Positions 17,633 through 27,458 of a DNA stretch of 45,315 nucleotides are shown here, one piece after another. A program made the translations under genes and the position numbers. This stretch comes from Bacillus coahuilensis m4-4. GTDB lineage: Bacteria > Bacillota > Bacilli > Bacillales > Bacillaceae_K. Positions within the stretch are counted from its first letter, which is position 1. Each line of letters opens with the position of its first letter. The notes under the pieces were generated by a model. That model searched no databases, was not told the DNA's origin, and worked only from the letters and a program-made list of their open reading frames with translations. The stretch lies in contig NZ_ABFU01000003.3 in the NCBI RefSeq assembly GCF_000171615.1, positions 10,475-55,789 on the forward strand, in the 5' to 3' direction.

Positions 17633-20600
17633 TTAGTCACGCTTGGCATGTTTTAAATTTTTTACAATATCGTAGGCTTTTTCAAACCATTCTTTAGGTT
17701 TAACACCCTTCGTCTTAATGGATACCTGCAGTTGGTTGCTTTCTAAACGCAGCTCCACATCTCTACCGTGTTTAAGAGTCGTTAGCTCCATCACCTTACT
17801 ACCGTCAATTGAGTTGGTACCCTCTTCTGTCATATAGATGGTTACTTTTCCTTTTTCATCTTTTATCGTTTGCAGCTTCGACTCGACTGCAAAAATACGC
17901 ATTTCAGCGATCTGAAGAAGAAGCGATACTTCTTCAGGATATTCTCCGAATCGGTCAATCAAAATTTCTTTAAGCTCCTCTACCTCTTCTTCCGTAGAAA
18001 GAGCTCGCACTTGTTTATACATTTCAATCTTTTGCTTTCCATCAGGTATATAAAATTCAGGAATGTAGGCGTCTAGACTTACCTCTACTTCAAACGCTGA
18101 CGTTGATTCTTTAGGTGAAGTTGTTTTCATCGATTTGTCTTCCTTCAATACGCTCTTACGTTCTTCAATCGCATCTTTTAGCATTTGAGAGTACAAATCA
18201 AAGCCAACAGAATCAATAAAGCCGTGCTGCTCTGCTCCTAATAAGTTTCCTGCTCCGCGGATACTCAAATCGCGCATCGCAATTTTAAAGCCTGAGCCAA
18301 GCTCTGTAAATTCTTTAATCGCTTGAAGTCGTTTCTCTGCAACATCTGATAATACTTTATCTTTCCGATACGTAAAGTAAGCGTAGGCCACGCGGTTTGA
18401 CCGTCCGACGCGTCCACGCAGCTGATACAGCTGCGAGAGACCCATACGATCCGCATCATGTACGATTAGAGTGTTCGCATTAGGAATATCCACACCCGTT
18501 TCAATAATAGTGGTCGTCACTAATACATCTGCTTCTCCTTCTAAGAAGCTTAATATAACCGATTCCAACTCATTCTCGGTCATTCTCCCGTGTGCATATA
18601 CCACTCTTGCCTCTGGAACAAGCATCGCAATCTCGTCTGCCTTGCGCTCGATATCCTCTACCCGGTTATATAAGAAGAATACCTGTCCTTCTCTAGCTAA
18701 TTCTCTTTCAATCGCTTCCCGTACGAGAGCTCCGTTATATTCAAGAACGTACGTCTGAACCGGGAACCTGTTCTCTGGTGGTGTTTCAATGACTGATAAA
18801 TCACGCACCCCAAGCATCGACATATGTAACGTTCTTGGAATAGGGGTAGCTGTTAAGGTTAACACGTCAATATTCGTTTTAAGCTGCTTAATTTTCTCCT
18901 TATGGGTCACACCAAATCGTTGCTCTTCATCAATAATTAATAATCCCAAATCCTTGTATCCAATTTCCTTTGATAATAAGCGATGGGTTCCAACCACTAT
19001 ATCCACACTACCATCCTTTAACCCTTTAATGGTATCTGTTTGTTGCTTGCGTGTTCTAAAGCGGCTGAGTAAAGAGACATTGACCGGAAAATCTTGAAAA
19101 CGTTCCTTCATCGTCTCATAATGCTGTTGAGCTAAGATGGTCGTGGGTACGAGAAAGGCTACCTGCTTCCCATCCGCAATTGCTTTAAAAGCAGCACGAA
19201 TGGCCACTTCTGTTTTTCCATATCCCACATCTCCGCAAAGAAGACGGTCCATCGGCCGAGATTTCTCCATATCCCGTTTAATCTCTTGAATAGATCGTGT
19301 TTGGTCTTCCGTTTCCTGATATGGAAACAACGATTCAAATTCACGCTGCATTTCTCCGTCTGGATTAAAGGCGTAGCCGACCGCCGCTTCGCGCTCTGCG
19401 TATAACTTAATTAAATCATCGGCAATATCTTGAACAGAGGATTCAACTTTTCGTTTAACCTTTGCCCATTCACTACCCCCAAGCTTATACAGCTTTGGTT
19501 CTTTGCCTTCAGATGCAACATATTTCTGAACAAGATCAATTTGCTCTACTGGAACATATAATTTGTCTGTTCCTTGGTAGCGAAGATGCAAATAGTCTTT
19601 ATGTGCCCCGTTAATCATGAGCGTTTCGATTCCTAAATACTTCCCTATCCCGTGATTAACGTGAACAACATAGTCGCCTACCTTTAGTTCTGAGTAGCTC
19701 TTAATACGCTCTGCGTTTGAAAGCTTCTGCCTTCTTGCAGGAGCTTTTTTCGTTTTTTTATTGAACAGCTCTTCTTCTGTGATGACGGCGAGCTTCTGAA
19801 GCGGCAACTCGAAACCGCTATGTAAAGAACCTTCGACAAGCTGAGCAATGCCGTATTGAAAGGCTTCATTTTCACTTAATACTGTAGTATGAATCTCATA
19901 TTCTTCTAGCATTCTTTGAACTTTTGTTTGCCGCTCTTTTGTCGGAATCAAAAGTAAAACAGCTGTCCCTGTTTTCTTCCAACGTTCAATTTCTGCTTTA
20001 AATACATGCATTTGTCCGTGAAAGTTCTGCATTGGCTTACAGGAAAGATTGACAATATTCTCCGGAGAAGATTGCGGAATGCTTCTCATGAATAACGACA
20101 TATAAATCTTTGTTTGTTCACATAGGGCCTTTACTTTTTCTAACGAATAGGAAATGGTTACATTGTGGACAATCTTTCCTTCTTCAAGTAAGCTGGTAAA
20201 CCATTCTCCTTCTTCCTTTTCAAGAGACTGATTAATTTCTCCTATCCTACTGTACTCATCAAAGATAACAATCCCGTTTGAAGCAACATAATCTAGCAAA
20301 CTACTCGGCTCTTCGTACGCTAAACTACTATACTTAAATAAATCATCTGGTAACTGACCATTTCGTAATCTTTCTAAGTCATATCCAATATTTTGGGATA
20401 ATTTCTCTTTTGCTTTCGTCGATTTCAGCTTTTTTAAACTTAGCGCAAGCTCTGTTGCAAGCTTATCCCCTAGCCTTGCAATGTCTTGTGAGGTTAAAAC
20501 AAGCTCTGTTGCAGGGGGGATAAGGACCGTTTGAAGCTTATCAATCGATCGTTGATCTTCTGCTGAAAACGTACGAATAGAATCAACCTCAGTATCAAAG

Positions 20601-21187
20601 AGTTCAATACGTACAGGATCAGTGCTTGTTAAAGGATAGATATCAATAATTCCTCCTCTAACGCTAAATTCTCCTGGGGCGCTAACCATATCAGCACGTG
20701 TGTACCCAGTTTGAACTAAAGATGTTAATAGGGAGGATACGTTAATATCCTCTCCTACCGTTAACGTGATTTGGAACATTTCCCACTCTTTTTTTGGTGG
20801 CAACAGTTTCCTAATCCCTGCCATTGGAACAATATAGATTCCCTTATGGCCAGAAGCCATATGATATAGCGTATCGATCCGCTGTGCTTTCAACTCAGGA
20901 CTTGAAATACTTAATTCAGCAGCAATAAGCTCATTCGCTGGATAAAGATAAACAGACTCCTCCCCTAAAAGAGCAATCAAATCCTCCTGCAGCTTTTGAG
21001 CTTGAAATAGATTATGAGTAACCACAACAGTTTGTCTATTAGTATCCTTAAAAACAGAAGCAATAAATAAACTTCTCCCAGAGCCAGACAGGCCTGCAAT
21101 GAGTTGCTCATGCAAGCCTTCTTGAATCCCCGAAACAATGGATTGTACATCTTCCTTTTCAGAAAGCAATGAAATCATTTTATGCAA
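17633..21187 (-). CDS. mfd: Transcription-repair coupling factor Mfd
   Basis: Mfd displaces RNA polymerase stalled at DNA lesions and recruits UvrA. The domains run in order: UvrB-like N-terminal module (EQLIAGLSGSGRSLFIA; SAPGEFSVRGGIIDIYPL), the RNA-polymerase interaction domain (VGDYVVHVNHGIGKYLGIE), and a RecG-like translocase. The translocase has Walker A CGDVGYGKTEVA, DEEQRFG and TATPIPRTL. The C-terminal UvrA-blocking domain follows. I place the start at a TTG at 21187, 6 nt after GGGGAGGAG, giving 1184 residues; longer in-frame starts lack a ribosome site and add a tail not seen in relatives. Confidence 0.96.
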   Translation of the reverse strand: MHKMISLLSEKEDVQSIVSGIQEGLHEQLIAGLSGSGRSLFIASVFKDTNRQTVVVTHNLFQAQKLQEDLIALLGEESVYLYPANELIAAELSISSPELKAQRIDTLYHMASGHKGIYIVPMAGIRKLLPPKKEWEMFQITLTVGEDINVSSLLTSLVQTGYTRADMVSAPGEFSVRGGIIDIYPLTSTDPVRIELFDTEVDSIRTFSAEDQRSIDKLQTVLIPPATELVLTSQDIARLGDKLATELALSLKKLKSTKAKEKLSQNIGYDLERLRNGQLPDDLFKYSSLAYEEPSSLLDYVASNGIVIFDEYSRIGEINQSLEKEEGEWFTSLLEEGKIVHNVTISYSLEKVKALCEQTKIYMSLFMRSIPQSSPENIVNLSCKPMQNFHGQMHVFKAEIERWKKTGTAVLLLIPTKERQTKVQRMLEEYEIHTTVLSENEAFQYGIAQLVEGSLHSGFELPLQKLAVITEEELFNKKTKKAPARRQKLSNAERIKSYSELKVGDYVVHVNHGIGKYLGIETLMINGAHKDYLHLRYQGTDKLYVPVEQIDLVQKYVASEGKEPKLYKLGGSEWAKVKRKVESSVQDIADDLIKLYAEREAAVGYAFNPDGEMQREFESLFPYQETEDQTRSIQEIKRDMEKSRPMDRLLCGDVGYGKTEVAIRAAFKAIADGKQVAFLVPTTILAQQHYETMKERFQDFPVNVSLLSRFRTRKQQTDTIKGLKDGSVDIVVGTHRLLSKEIGYKDLGLLIIDEEQRFGVTHKEKIKQLKTNIDVLTLTATPIPRTLHMSMLGVRDLSVIETPPENRFPVQTYVLEYNGALVREAIERELAREGQVFFLYNRVEDIERKADEIAMLVPEARVVYAHGRMTENELESVILSFLEGEADVLVTTTIIETGVDIPNANTLIVHDADRMGLSQLYQLRGRVGRSNRVAYAYFTYRKDKVLSDVAEKRLQAIKEFTELGSGFKIAMRDLSIRGAGNLLGAEQHGFIDSVGFDLYSQMLKDAIEERKSVLKEDKSMKTTSPKESTSAFEVEVSLDAYIPEFYIPDGKQKIEMYKQVRALSTEEEVEELKEILIDRFGEYPEEVSLLLQIAEMRIFAVESKLQTIKDEKGKVTIYMTEEGTNSIDGSKVMELTTLKHGRDVELRLESNQLQVSIKTKGVKPKEWFEKAYDIVKNLKHAKRD

Positions 21188-21289
21188 CTTGTGCTCCTCC
21201 CCTTCTGCAAGCACGATCAAAAGAATCATGAATCGTATATCAATAGAAAAAACGCTTTGGACCCATCTTTTTGTTTCCAAAGCATGCTA

Positions 21290-21520
21290 TCAATGAATGA
21301 GAAAATCTAAAAGATGATAATCAGGTGTTCTTTCTAGAGATTCTTGGCAATCTTCACATATGGCTTGTATCATGATATTCCCATCATCAGTATAGGAAAC
21401 CATCTCATTTCGTTCTTCTTGATTTAATGCTTGAAGACCTAGTTTTTCTGAGTGAATAGACATGTTTTGAATCGAACCAATATGAGTTCCACAATGTCTG
21501 CACGTATAGTGTATCGCCAT
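21290..21520 (-). CDS. fin: Anti-sigma-F factor Fin
   Basis: A 76-residue zinc-ribbon-like protein with two cysteine pairs: CxxC at 7/10 and CxxC at 55/58. Fin inhibits sigma-F and helps the switch to sigma-G in the forespore. It lies between pth and mfd, as in B. subtilis, and has a forespore promoter of its own. ATG with GGGGGATTAG upstream. Confidence 0.92.
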   Translation of the reverse strand: MAIHYTCRHCGTHIGSIQNMSIHSEKLGLQALNQEERNEMVSYTDDGNIMIQAICEDCQESLERTPDYHLLDFLIH

Positions 21521-21555
21521 GCTCTAATCCCCCTTCCGGTCCATACTTCTTTTTA

Positions 21556-21586
21556 TAGTATGAACGGAAAAGGGATGTGTTATTCA
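21556..21586 (-). promoter_or_regulatory. Forespore (sigma-F/sigma-G) promoter of fin
   Basis: On the minus strand TGAATA (21581-21586), an 18-bp spacer, then CATACTA (21556-21562). Both elements match the sigma-G consensus exactly; sigma-F recognises related sites. It lies 36 bp ahead of the fin ATG. Confidence 0.8.
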
Positions 21587-21597
21587 TAGAGGAAAGC

Positions 21598-22155
21598 CTA
21601 ATTAAATTTATTCATAACAGATAAAAATGGTTCTTTCAACCAGGCTTCACAAGCATCTGCGGAAGCCTTTACAACTTCTTCAACTAACGGCTGTTCACTT
21701 GCTGTGAATTTCCCTAGAACATAGTTTGGGACGGTCATTCCTGAAGGTGGACGGTCAACTCCGAGTCGAATTCGGTTGAATTGCTGACTGCCTAAATGAG
21801 CAATCGTCGACTTCATTCCATTATGTCCGCCGGCACTTCCCTTTTGTCTTAAACGTAGCTTGCCAACCGGAAGATCAAGATCATCATAAATGACAACCAG
21901 ATCTTCTATATCTATATCGTAATAGTCCATAAGTGGACGAATACTCTCTCCTGATAGGTTCATGTAAGTGAGAGGCTTTAATAAGATAAACTTCTCCCCT
22001 TCATGACGAACGATGGAATAGACTCCTTTAAATTTAGATTGATCTAGAGCTACATTAAATCGTTTGGCGAGCTCATCAATTACTTCAAATCCAATGTTGT
22101 GGCGTGTTCCATCAAACTTAGCCCCAGGATTTCCTAAGCCAACTATTAGCTTCAA
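21598..22155 (-). CDS. pth: Peptidyl-tRNA hydrolase (SpoVC)
   Basis: Pth releases peptides from peptidyl-tRNA that has dropped off the ribosome. It shows GLGNPGAKFDGTRHNIGFEVI with the catalytic His and Asn in TRHNIG, the Asp in YDDLDLPVG, and GSAGGHNGMKS. Length 185. The start is a TTG at 22155 with GAGAGGTG upstream, and the protein begins KLIVGLGNPG as usual. In B. subtilis the gene is spoVC. Confidence 0.96.
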   Translation of the reverse strand: MKLIVGLGNPGAKFDGTRHNIGFEVIDELAKRFNVALDQSKFKGVYSIVRHEGEKFILLKPLTYMNLSGESIRPLMDYYDIDIEDLVVIYDDLDLPVGKLRLRQKGSAGGHNGMKSTIAHLGSQQFNRIRLGVDRPPSGMTVPNYVLGKFTASEQPLVEEVVKASADACEAWLKEPFLSVMNKFN

Positions 22156-22196
22156 CTACATACACCTCTCTTGTTACATTATCTTTAGTCTATACG

Positions 22197-22232
22197 AAAA
22201 TGGGCTTAACCACAAAAGGTTAAGCCCATTTT
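22197..22232 (-). terminator. Intrinsic terminator after ctc
   Basis: A perfect 15-bp inverted repeat (AAAATGGGCTTAACC / GGTTAAGCCCATTTT) with a 6-nt loop, 9 bp after the ctc stop codon. The T run on the minus strand is short (four). Confidence 0.8.
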
Positions 22233-22241
22233 TTTCGTTAT

Positions 22242-22886
22242 TTATTCTTCATCAGAACCAACAGGCTCGGTTTCTCTACCTTCCTCATTTGTAGGGTGAC
22301 CGCCCTCTTGTTCTTCACCACTGTTGATTTCTTCTTCTTGTCTTGGCGCTAGAATCGAAGCGACCGTTACATCATCTTCTAGGTTTAGCTCGTAAGAGAA
22401 TTGCTGTCTTATATCTCCTACCGTAATCGTTTCCCCTACTTGAAGATTCTCCACATCTACTTTTATGCTATCTGGAAAGTCTTGTGGTTTTGCCGTGACA
22501 GATATTTCATGAAGAGGTTGTTGCATAACGCCACCATCTTTCACACCTGCAGCATCTCCTACTAGATCAATTCTTACGCTTGCTTCCATATCTTCAGACA
22601 TGTTAATCGCTAGGAAGTCCGCATGAACCACTTCGTCTTTAATTGGGTCACGTTGATAATCTGTTAAGACTACCTGCGTTTTATTTCCGTCAACTAATAG
22701 ATTAATGATACCATTCCTTCCAACTTCTCTCATGGTTTTAATGAAAGAAGGTTCATCAATCATAATAGAGGTTGAATCCATTTTATGCCCATATACTACC
22801 GCAGGGATACTCCCTTGATTTCGTAAGCTTGTTAAATCAGAACGCTTGAACCCTTCTCGTTTTGTAGCCGTCAATTGGTTTGACAT
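22242..22886 (-). CDS. ctc: 50S ribosomal protein L25 / general stress protein Ctc
   Basis: Ctc binds 5S rRNA under stress. The N-terminal L25 domain covers about residues 1-90 (REGFKRSDLTSLRNQGSIPAVVYG) and the TL5-type C-terminal beta domain runs from about 95 to 185. A final acidic, low-complexity tail (EEEINSGEEQEGG...) follows. Length 214. The ATG has AAGGTGGAG upstream, and a sigma-B-type promoter precedes it. Confidence 0.93.
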   Translation of the reverse strand: MSNQLTATKREGFKRSDLTSLRNQGSIPAVVYGHKMDSTSIMIDEPSFIKTMREVGRNGIINLLVDGNKTQVVLTDYQRDPIKDEVVHADFLAINMSEDMEASVRIDLVGDAAGVKDGGVMQQPLHEISVTAKPQDFPDSIKVDVENLQVGETITVGDIRQQFSYELNLEDDVTVASILAPRQEEEINSGEEQEGGHPTNEEGRETEPVGSDEE

Positions 22887-22930
22887 ATGTACTCCACCTT
22901 TCTACTGAATAAATAAGCCTTTCTATTAAA

Positions 22931-22956
22931 ATTCCCCAAATAGAACCGGTCTAAAC
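22931..22956 (-). promoter_or_regulatory. Sigma-B (general stress) promoter of ctc
   Basis: On the minus strand GTTTAG (22951-22956), a 14-bp spacer, then GGGAAT (22931-22936). The sigma-B consensus is GTTTAA-n13/15-GGGTAT, so each element differs by one base. ctc is the classical sigma-B gene. Confidence 0.75.
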
Positions 22957-22987
22957 AATAGAAAATGAAATGTGTGGAAAGAGCTAT

Positions 22988-23028
22988 AAAAAAAAGACTA
23001 TCCAAAGATGAAAAACCTTTGGATAGTC
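22988..23028 (-). terminator. Intrinsic terminator after prs
   Basis: On the minus strand GACTATCCAAAG, a 9-nt loop, CTTTGGATAGTC and T8, immediately after the prs stop codon. Confidence 0.92.
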
Positions 23029-23036
23029 TCCTATCA

Positions 23037-23996
23037 TTAATCGAATAAAGTACTTACAGATTGCTCTTCAAATACGCGGATAATCGCTTCACCGATTAGA
23101 GGAGCAACACTTAACTGTACAAGTTTTTCTATTTTCTTTTCTTCTGGAAGGGCAATAGAGTTTGTCACCACTAGCTCTTTAATTTGAGAGTTATGAATAC
23201 GGTCAATAGCAGGCCCTGATAGTACAGGATGTGTACAGCATGCGTACACTTCTTTTGCACCGTTTTCAACTAGAGCATTTGCTGCTAACGTGATCGTACC
23301 GGCGGTATCGATAATATCGTCGATTAGAATCGCTTTTTTACCATCAATATGACCTACGATATTCATCACTTCAGCAACATTTGGCTTTGGACGACGTTTA
23401 TCAATAATAGCTATCGGTGCTTTAAGACGCTCTGCAAGCTTACGCGCACGTGTTACACCACCGTGGTCTGGAGATACAATGACTACATCCTCATCTATGA
23501 AACCTTTACTTTCAAAGTAATCACCTAAGATTGGAACACCCATTAAGTGATCAATAAGAATATCAAAGAATCCTTGAATTTGCGGGGCATGTAAGTCCAA
23601 AGTAATCACACGATCAGCACCAGCAGTTTCTAATAGGTTTGCTACTAGTTTTGCTGTAATTGGTTCACGAGCACGTGCTTTACGGTCTTGTCTAGCGTAT
23701 CCGTAATATGGATTAACAATATTAATGGTTTTTGCTGACGCACGTTTCAACGCATCAATCATAATTAATAACTCCATTAGGTTCTCATTCACTGGAGCGC
23801 TTGTTGATTGGATAACGAATACATCACAGCCGCGAATACTTTCTTCAATGTTGATTTGAATCTCACCATCACTGAATCGTTTTACCGAACATTGACCAAG
23901 CTCTACACCGACTTCGCTTGCGATCTCTTTCGCCAGCTCTACATTTGAATTCAAAGCAAAGACCTTTAGCTTAGAATTTTGGTACTGATTTTCCAT
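23037..23996 (-). CDS. prs: Ribose-phosphate diphosphokinase (PRPP synthetase)
   Basis: Prs makes PRPP, the shared precursor of purines, pyrimidines, histidine and tryptophan. It shows [19 protein letters not shown], the metal site [13 protein letters not shown] and the ribose-phosphate loop [12 protein letters not shown]. Length 319. It follows glmU by 22 bp, and both precede a strong terminator, so glmU-prs form one operon. PRPP is also the effector that PurR (encoded upstream) senses. Confidence 0.97.
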   Translation of the reverse strand: MENQYQNSKLKVFALNSNVELAKEIASEVGVELGQCSVKRFSDGEIQINIEESIRGCDVFVIQSTSAPVNENLMELLIMIDALKRASAKTINIVNPYYGYARQDRKARAREPITAKLVANLLETAGADRVITLDLHAPQIQGFFDILIDHLMGVPILGDYFESKGFIDEDVVIVSPDHGGVTRARKLAERLKAPIAIIDKRRPKPNVAEVMNIVGHIDGKKAILIDDIIDTAGTITLAANALVENGAKEVYACCTHPVLSGPAIDRIHNSQIKELVVTNSIALPEEKKIEKLVQLSVAPLIGEAIIRVFEEQSVSTLFD

Positions 23997-24018
23997 TTGT
24001 TATTGACCCCTCCAACTA

Positions 24019-25386
24019 TTACTTTAAGTTAAGATTTTTAACGTAATCTTCTTTATTCACTTGACGAGCTCTTGCTATAGTTAACGCCTCAGACGGAACA
24101 TCTTCTGTAACAGTTGATCCCGCTGCTACATAGGCTCCTTTACCAACGGTAACTGGTGCTATTAGATTAGAGTTACATCCAATGAACGCTCCGTCTTCAA
24201 TCGTGGTTAGATGCTTATTTTTCCCATCATAGTTCACGGTAATAGAGCCGCATCCTAGATTCACATCAGAACCAACCTTTGCATCACCAATATAGCTTAG
24301 GTGAGATGCTTTACTCTTAGGACCCATCTCTGATTTCTTCACTTCCACGAAGTTTCCTATTTTTACTTCATTATGAATACTTGAAGCTGGACGGATATGG
24401 GCAAATGGCCCAATTGTAACCTCATCCCCAATTTCACTGTCATGTGCAACAGATTGCTTAATAGTCGTAGCGTTACCTATTTTACATGCTTTAATCTCAG
24501 TTCCTGGTCCGATCAAACAATCTTCTCCAATCACTGATAGACCTTGAATATAAGTGTTTGGAAGAATAACTGTATCTTTCCCAATTTGTACATCCGCTTC
24601 AATATAAGTGGATGCTGGGTCAATAATAGTTACACCGTTTCTCATATGAGCTTCATTTATTCGTTTTCTCATAATGGTCTCTGCTTGAGAAAGAGCTACT
24701 CGGTCATTAACCCCTAGAGTTTCTTCCAAATCAGAGGTCTGATAGGCAGCGACAATTTGTCCTTCTGACTTCAAGATCTCCATAACATCTGGAAGATAGT
24801 ATTCACCCTGTGCGTTATCATTTTTTACTTTTTTAAGCGCCTGGAATAGTGCTTCATTATCAAAGCAGTATGTACCCGTATTAATTTCTTTTACACTCTT
24901 TTCTGCTTCAGAAGCATCTTTTTGCTCCACAATGCGCTCTACATGACCGTCTTCATTACGAATGACGCGCCCATAGCCAGTTGGGTCTTCAGCATAACCT
25001 GTTAGGACAGTGGCTTTTGCTCCCAGCTTGGTATGCTCTTCCATTAACGCTTCCATTGTAGACGTTTTAATTAGAGGGGTATCCCCACAAATGACGAGAG
25101 TGATTCCTTTTTTATCTTGTAGCAGTTCTTCTGCTTGCATAACGGCATGAGCCGTTCCTAACTGTTCTTTTTGAAGAGCAAAATCACTTTTACCTTCTAA
25201 GTATGATTGAACTTTCTCAGCACCAAACCCTACGATTGTTACAGTTTGATCTATACTTAAAGAAGATAGTTGATCCACAACGTGTTCAACCATTGGTTTT
25301 CCACAAACTGGGTGCAATACCTTATATAACTTAGATTTCATTCGAGTTCCTTGACCTGCTGCCAGAATAATAGCATATCGATTCAT
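24019..25386 (-). CDS. glmU: Bifunctional N-acetylglucosamine-1-phosphate uridyltransferase / glucosamine-1-phosphate acetyltransferase
   Basis: GlmU makes UDP-GlcNAc for peptidoglycan and teichoic acids. The N-terminal uridyltransferase has [18 protein letters not shown] and CGDTPL. The C-terminal half (from about residue 250) is a left-handed beta helix of hexapeptide repeats ([30 protein letters not shown]). Length 455. The ATG has GGAGG upstream. Confidence 0.97.
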   Translation of the reverse strand: MNRYAIILAAGQGTRMKSKLYKVLHPVCGKPMVEHVVDQLSSLSIDQTVTIVGFGAEKVQSYLEGKSDFALQKEQLGTAHAVMQAEELLQDKKGITLVICGDTPLIKTSTMEALMEEHTKLGAKATVLTGYAEDPTGYGRVIRNEDGHVERIVEQKDASEAEKSVKEINTGTYCFDNEALFQALKKVKNDNAQGEYYLPDVMEILKSEGQIVAAYQTSDLEETLGVNDRVALSQAETIMRKRINEAHMRNGVTIIDPASTYIEADVQIGKDTVILPNTYIQGLSVIGEDCLIGPGTEIKACKIGNATTIKQSVAHDSEIGDEVTIGPFAHIRPASSIHNEVKIGNFVEVKKSEMGPKSKASHLSYIGDAKVGSDVNLGCGSITVNYDGKNKHLTTIEDGAFIGCNSNLIAPVTVGKGAYVAAGSTVTEDVPSEALTIARARQVNKEDYVKNLNLK

Positions 25387-25423
25387 TAATTTAGGCCTCC
25401 AGTAACCTTTTTATCCATTAAAG

Positions 25424-25452
25424 ACTATATCCTAAAACCTCCTTGATTTCAA
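25424..25452 (-). promoter_or_regulatory. Sigma-A promoter of glmU-prs
   Basis: On the minus strand TTGAAA (25447-25452), a 17-bp spacer, then TATAGT (25424-25429), 38 bp ahead of the glmU ATG. Confidence 0.7.
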
Positions 25453-25562
25453 GACAACATATGAAACTACCGAATTGAATTTCTTTATGAAATGGGAATA
25501 AATGTTTAAGATGGGGATGTTGGGGTAAATGGGGAAGGGATTAAGGTAGAAAAAAACTTAAT

Positions 25563-25595
25563 AAAAAAAGAGCCATACTTCTAGAAGCAGGCTCT
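25563..25595 (-). terminator. Intrinsic terminator after spoVG
   Basis: On the minus strand AGAGCC, a 15-nt loop (itself containing TTCTAGAA) and GGCTCT, followed by T7, about 17 bp after the spoVG stop codon. Confidence 0.8.
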
Positions 25596-25612
25596 AGTTG
25601 CAAACGATTCTA

Positions 25613-25906
25613 TTAGGAGGCACCGGCTTCTTCTAATTCCATCCCCTCTAGCTCTCCTAAACGATGGTATTCTTCAAGAACAGCATCTTGAATCTTCCCA
25701 CGTGTAGTAGAATTAATTGGGTGAGCAATATCGCGGAATTCTCCATCAGGAGTACGCTTGCTTGGCATCGCGACAAATAGACCGTTGTTGCCATCGATCA
25801 CACGAATATCATGAACAACAAATTCATTGTCTAATGTAATTGACGCAATTGCACGCATGCGACCATCCGTATTTACTCGACGTAATCTTACATCAGTTAC
25901 TTCCAT
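25613..25906 (-). CDS. spoVG: Septation / RNA-binding regulator SpoVG
   Basis: A 97-residue protein almost identical in its core to B. subtilis SpoVG ([47 protein letters not shown]). SpoVG affects asymmetric septation and cortex and is an RNA-binding regulator in several Firmicutes. The start at 25906 follows AAGGTGGTG and matches relatives; the in-frame start 12 bp upstream would add MVNK. Transcribed from a sigma-H promoter. Confidence 0.97.
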   Translation of the reverse strand: MEVTDVRLRRVNTDGRMRAIASITLDNEFVVHDIRVIDGNNGLFVAMPSKRTPDGEFRDIAHPINSTTRGKIQDAVLEEYHRLGELEGMELEEAGAS

Positions 25907-25947
25907 TTTGTTCACCACCTTTTTTTCTAGATGAAATGTCTTTAACT

Positions 25948-25975
25948 ATATTCCATAAAAATTTCAATATTCCTT
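25948..25975 (-). promoter_or_regulatory. Sigma-H promoter of spoVG
   Basis: On the minus strand AAGGAATAT (25967-25975), then 12 bp, then GGAATAT (25948-25954), matching the sigma-H pattern AGGAWWW / RnnGAAT. spoVG is a standard sigma-H gene. Confidence 0.8.
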
Positions 25976-25980
25976 CTTTA

Positions 25981-26010
25981 TCGTTAAAAAAATTAAAAAA
26001 AAATTAACGA
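25981..26010. promoter_or_regulatory. A/T tract upstream of spoVG with flanking inverted repeat
   Basis: TCGTTAA and TTAACGA flank long A runs directly upstream of the sigma-H -35. In B. subtilis the A/T box ahead of spoVG raises transcription and is the site of AbrB repression; the same role here is inferred. Together with the promoter and the ridA terminator it fills the 306-bp spoVG-ridA gap. Confidence 0.6.
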
Positions 26011-26125
26011 AAAATAGGTAAATATACCGTTCAATCTACCCAAAATACTATATTTGGTAAACTCAACATGGCCGATTTTCATATATTTCTACCTGTTTTT
26101 ACTAAAATGATCGCGCTAAAGCATT

Positions 26126-26171
26126 AAAAAAAGACAAGGTTCAAATCACACTACCAACCTTGTCTTTTTTT
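26126..26171 (-). terminator. Intrinsic terminator after ridA
   Basis: Inverted repeat of AAAAAAGACAAGGTT and AACCTTGTCTTTTTT with a 14-nt loop, about 40 bp after the ridA stop codon. It could work in both directions. Confidence 0.9.
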
Positions 26172-26212
26172 CTACATTTTATACCTTTTATAGGTCTTTT
26201 TTTATACCACCA

Positions 26213-26587
26213 TTATTTCACTAAAGCAATGACTTCAATTTCAATAGAAACATCCTTCGGAAGCTTAGATACTTCCACACATGAACGCGCTGGTTTATGA
26301 GTAGAAAAATAAGTCGAATAAATGTCATTCACTGTTTGAAAATCGTTCAGGTCCTTCAAGAAAATAGTCGTTTTCACAACTGTCTCAAAGCTTGCACCTG
26401 CCTCCTCCAAAACCGCTTGCAAATTCTTCATTACTTGATGCGTCTGTTCTTTAATAGACTCCCCTACAAGGTCGCCATCCTTCGTTAAAGGGATCTGCCC
26501 TGAACTATAGAACATGTTATTCACGATAATTCCTTGCGAATATGGACCAATAGCTGCTGGAGCTAGGTCAGTATGAATCGCCTTCAT
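26213..26587 (-). CDS. ridA: RidA-family enamine/imine deaminase (YabJ)
   Basis: RidA removes reactive enamines, for example 2-aminoacrylate, produced by PLP enzymes. It shows the full signature: [11 protein letters not shown] at the N-terminus, SGQIPL, and the active-site Arg in [23 protein letters not shown]. Length 124. The start at 26587 ([11 protein letters not shown]) is favoured by AAGGGGTG 9 nt upstream. It follows purR by 18 bp and is co-transcribed with it. Confidence 0.95.
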   Translation of the reverse strand: MKAIHTDLAPAAIGPYSQGIIVNNMFYSSGQIPLTKDGDLVGESIKEQTHQVMKNLQAVLEEAGASFETVVKTTIFLKDLNDFQTVNDIYSTYFSTHKPARSCVEVSKLPKDVSIEIEVIALVK

Positions 26588-26605
26588 CTTATTAGACACC
26601 CCTTC

Positions 26606-27439
26606 TTATAAGAATTCTTGCTTTGTTTCAAAGTAATTTCCTAAAGAAACTTTAATGGTTTTTTCTCTTTCGTTCACTTCTGTTAATTTCACCAGCGAGA
26701 CATAATCATCAACTAAGCGATCTTTCGTTTCTTCGGATTCAACTAACACACCTATCCCCGCGACATTCGCAGAAAATTCTTCAAGAAGGCTCTTCATGCC
26801 GTTTACCGTTCCACCAGCCTTCATAAAATCATCCACGATCAAGACATTAGCATTTTCTTTTAAGCTTCTCTTAGATAAAACCATCGTTTGAATTCGTTTG
26901 GATGATCCAGACACATAATTAATAGAAACCGTGGATCCTTCCGTTACTTTACTGTCTCTTCTCACTACAACCACAGGAACATTTAAATGATTAGCTACTG
27001 CATGAGCAATTGGAATACCTTTTGTTGCCACGGTCATAATGACGTCGATATCTTTTTGGTGAAAGGCATTTGCTAAGAGCTTGCCCATTTTATTTAATGT
27101 TTTAGGATCCCCGAGCAGGTCCGTCATATAGAGATAACCACCAGGCAACAACCGAGTAGCCGCTCCAAACTGCTCACATAAGTCTTCAATTAATTCCCTT
27201 GCTTCTGACTCTTGAAGGCGAGTAATAAACCGAACGCCCCCAGCAGCTCCTGGTACTGTTTGTAAGGTTCCTATTCCACGTTCTTCAAACGTCGCTTTAA
27301 TAATCACTAAATCCTCGCTGATGGATGATTTAGCTGCATTATATATTTCAGCAAAGTAAGACAAGGAAATCAGTTGAAAAGGATTTTTCACTAAATAATA
27401 CGTCATATCGACTAACCGTTCACTTCGTTTAAATTTCAC
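26606..27439 (-). CDS. purR: Purine operon repressor PurR
   Basis: PurR represses purine genes and responds to PRPP. It has an N-terminal winged helix (RLVDMTYYLVKN; AAKSSISEDLVIIKATFEERGIGTL) and a C-terminal phosphoribosyltransferase-like domain with the PRPP loop LIVDDFMKAGGTVNGM. Length 277, slightly shorter at the C-terminus than in B. subtilis. The start is a GTG at 27439 with AGGAGGCG upstream. A PurBox pair in front indicates autoregulation. Confidence 0.96.
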   Translation of the reverse strand: MKFKRSERLVDMTYYLVKNPFQLISLSYFAEIYNAAKSSISEDLVIIKATFEERGIGTLQTVPGAAGGVRFITRLQESEARELIEDLCEQFGAATRLLPGGYLYMTDLLGDPKTLNKMGKLLANAFHQKDIDVIMTVATKGIPIAHAVANHLNVPVVVVRRDSKVTEGSTVSINYVSGSSKRIQTMVLSKRSLKENANVLIVDDFMKAGGTVNGMKSLLEEFSANVAGIGVLVESEETKDRLVDDYVSLVKLTEVNEREKTIKVSLGNYFETKQEFL

Positions 27440-27458
27440 TAGTCTAGTCGCCTCCTGT

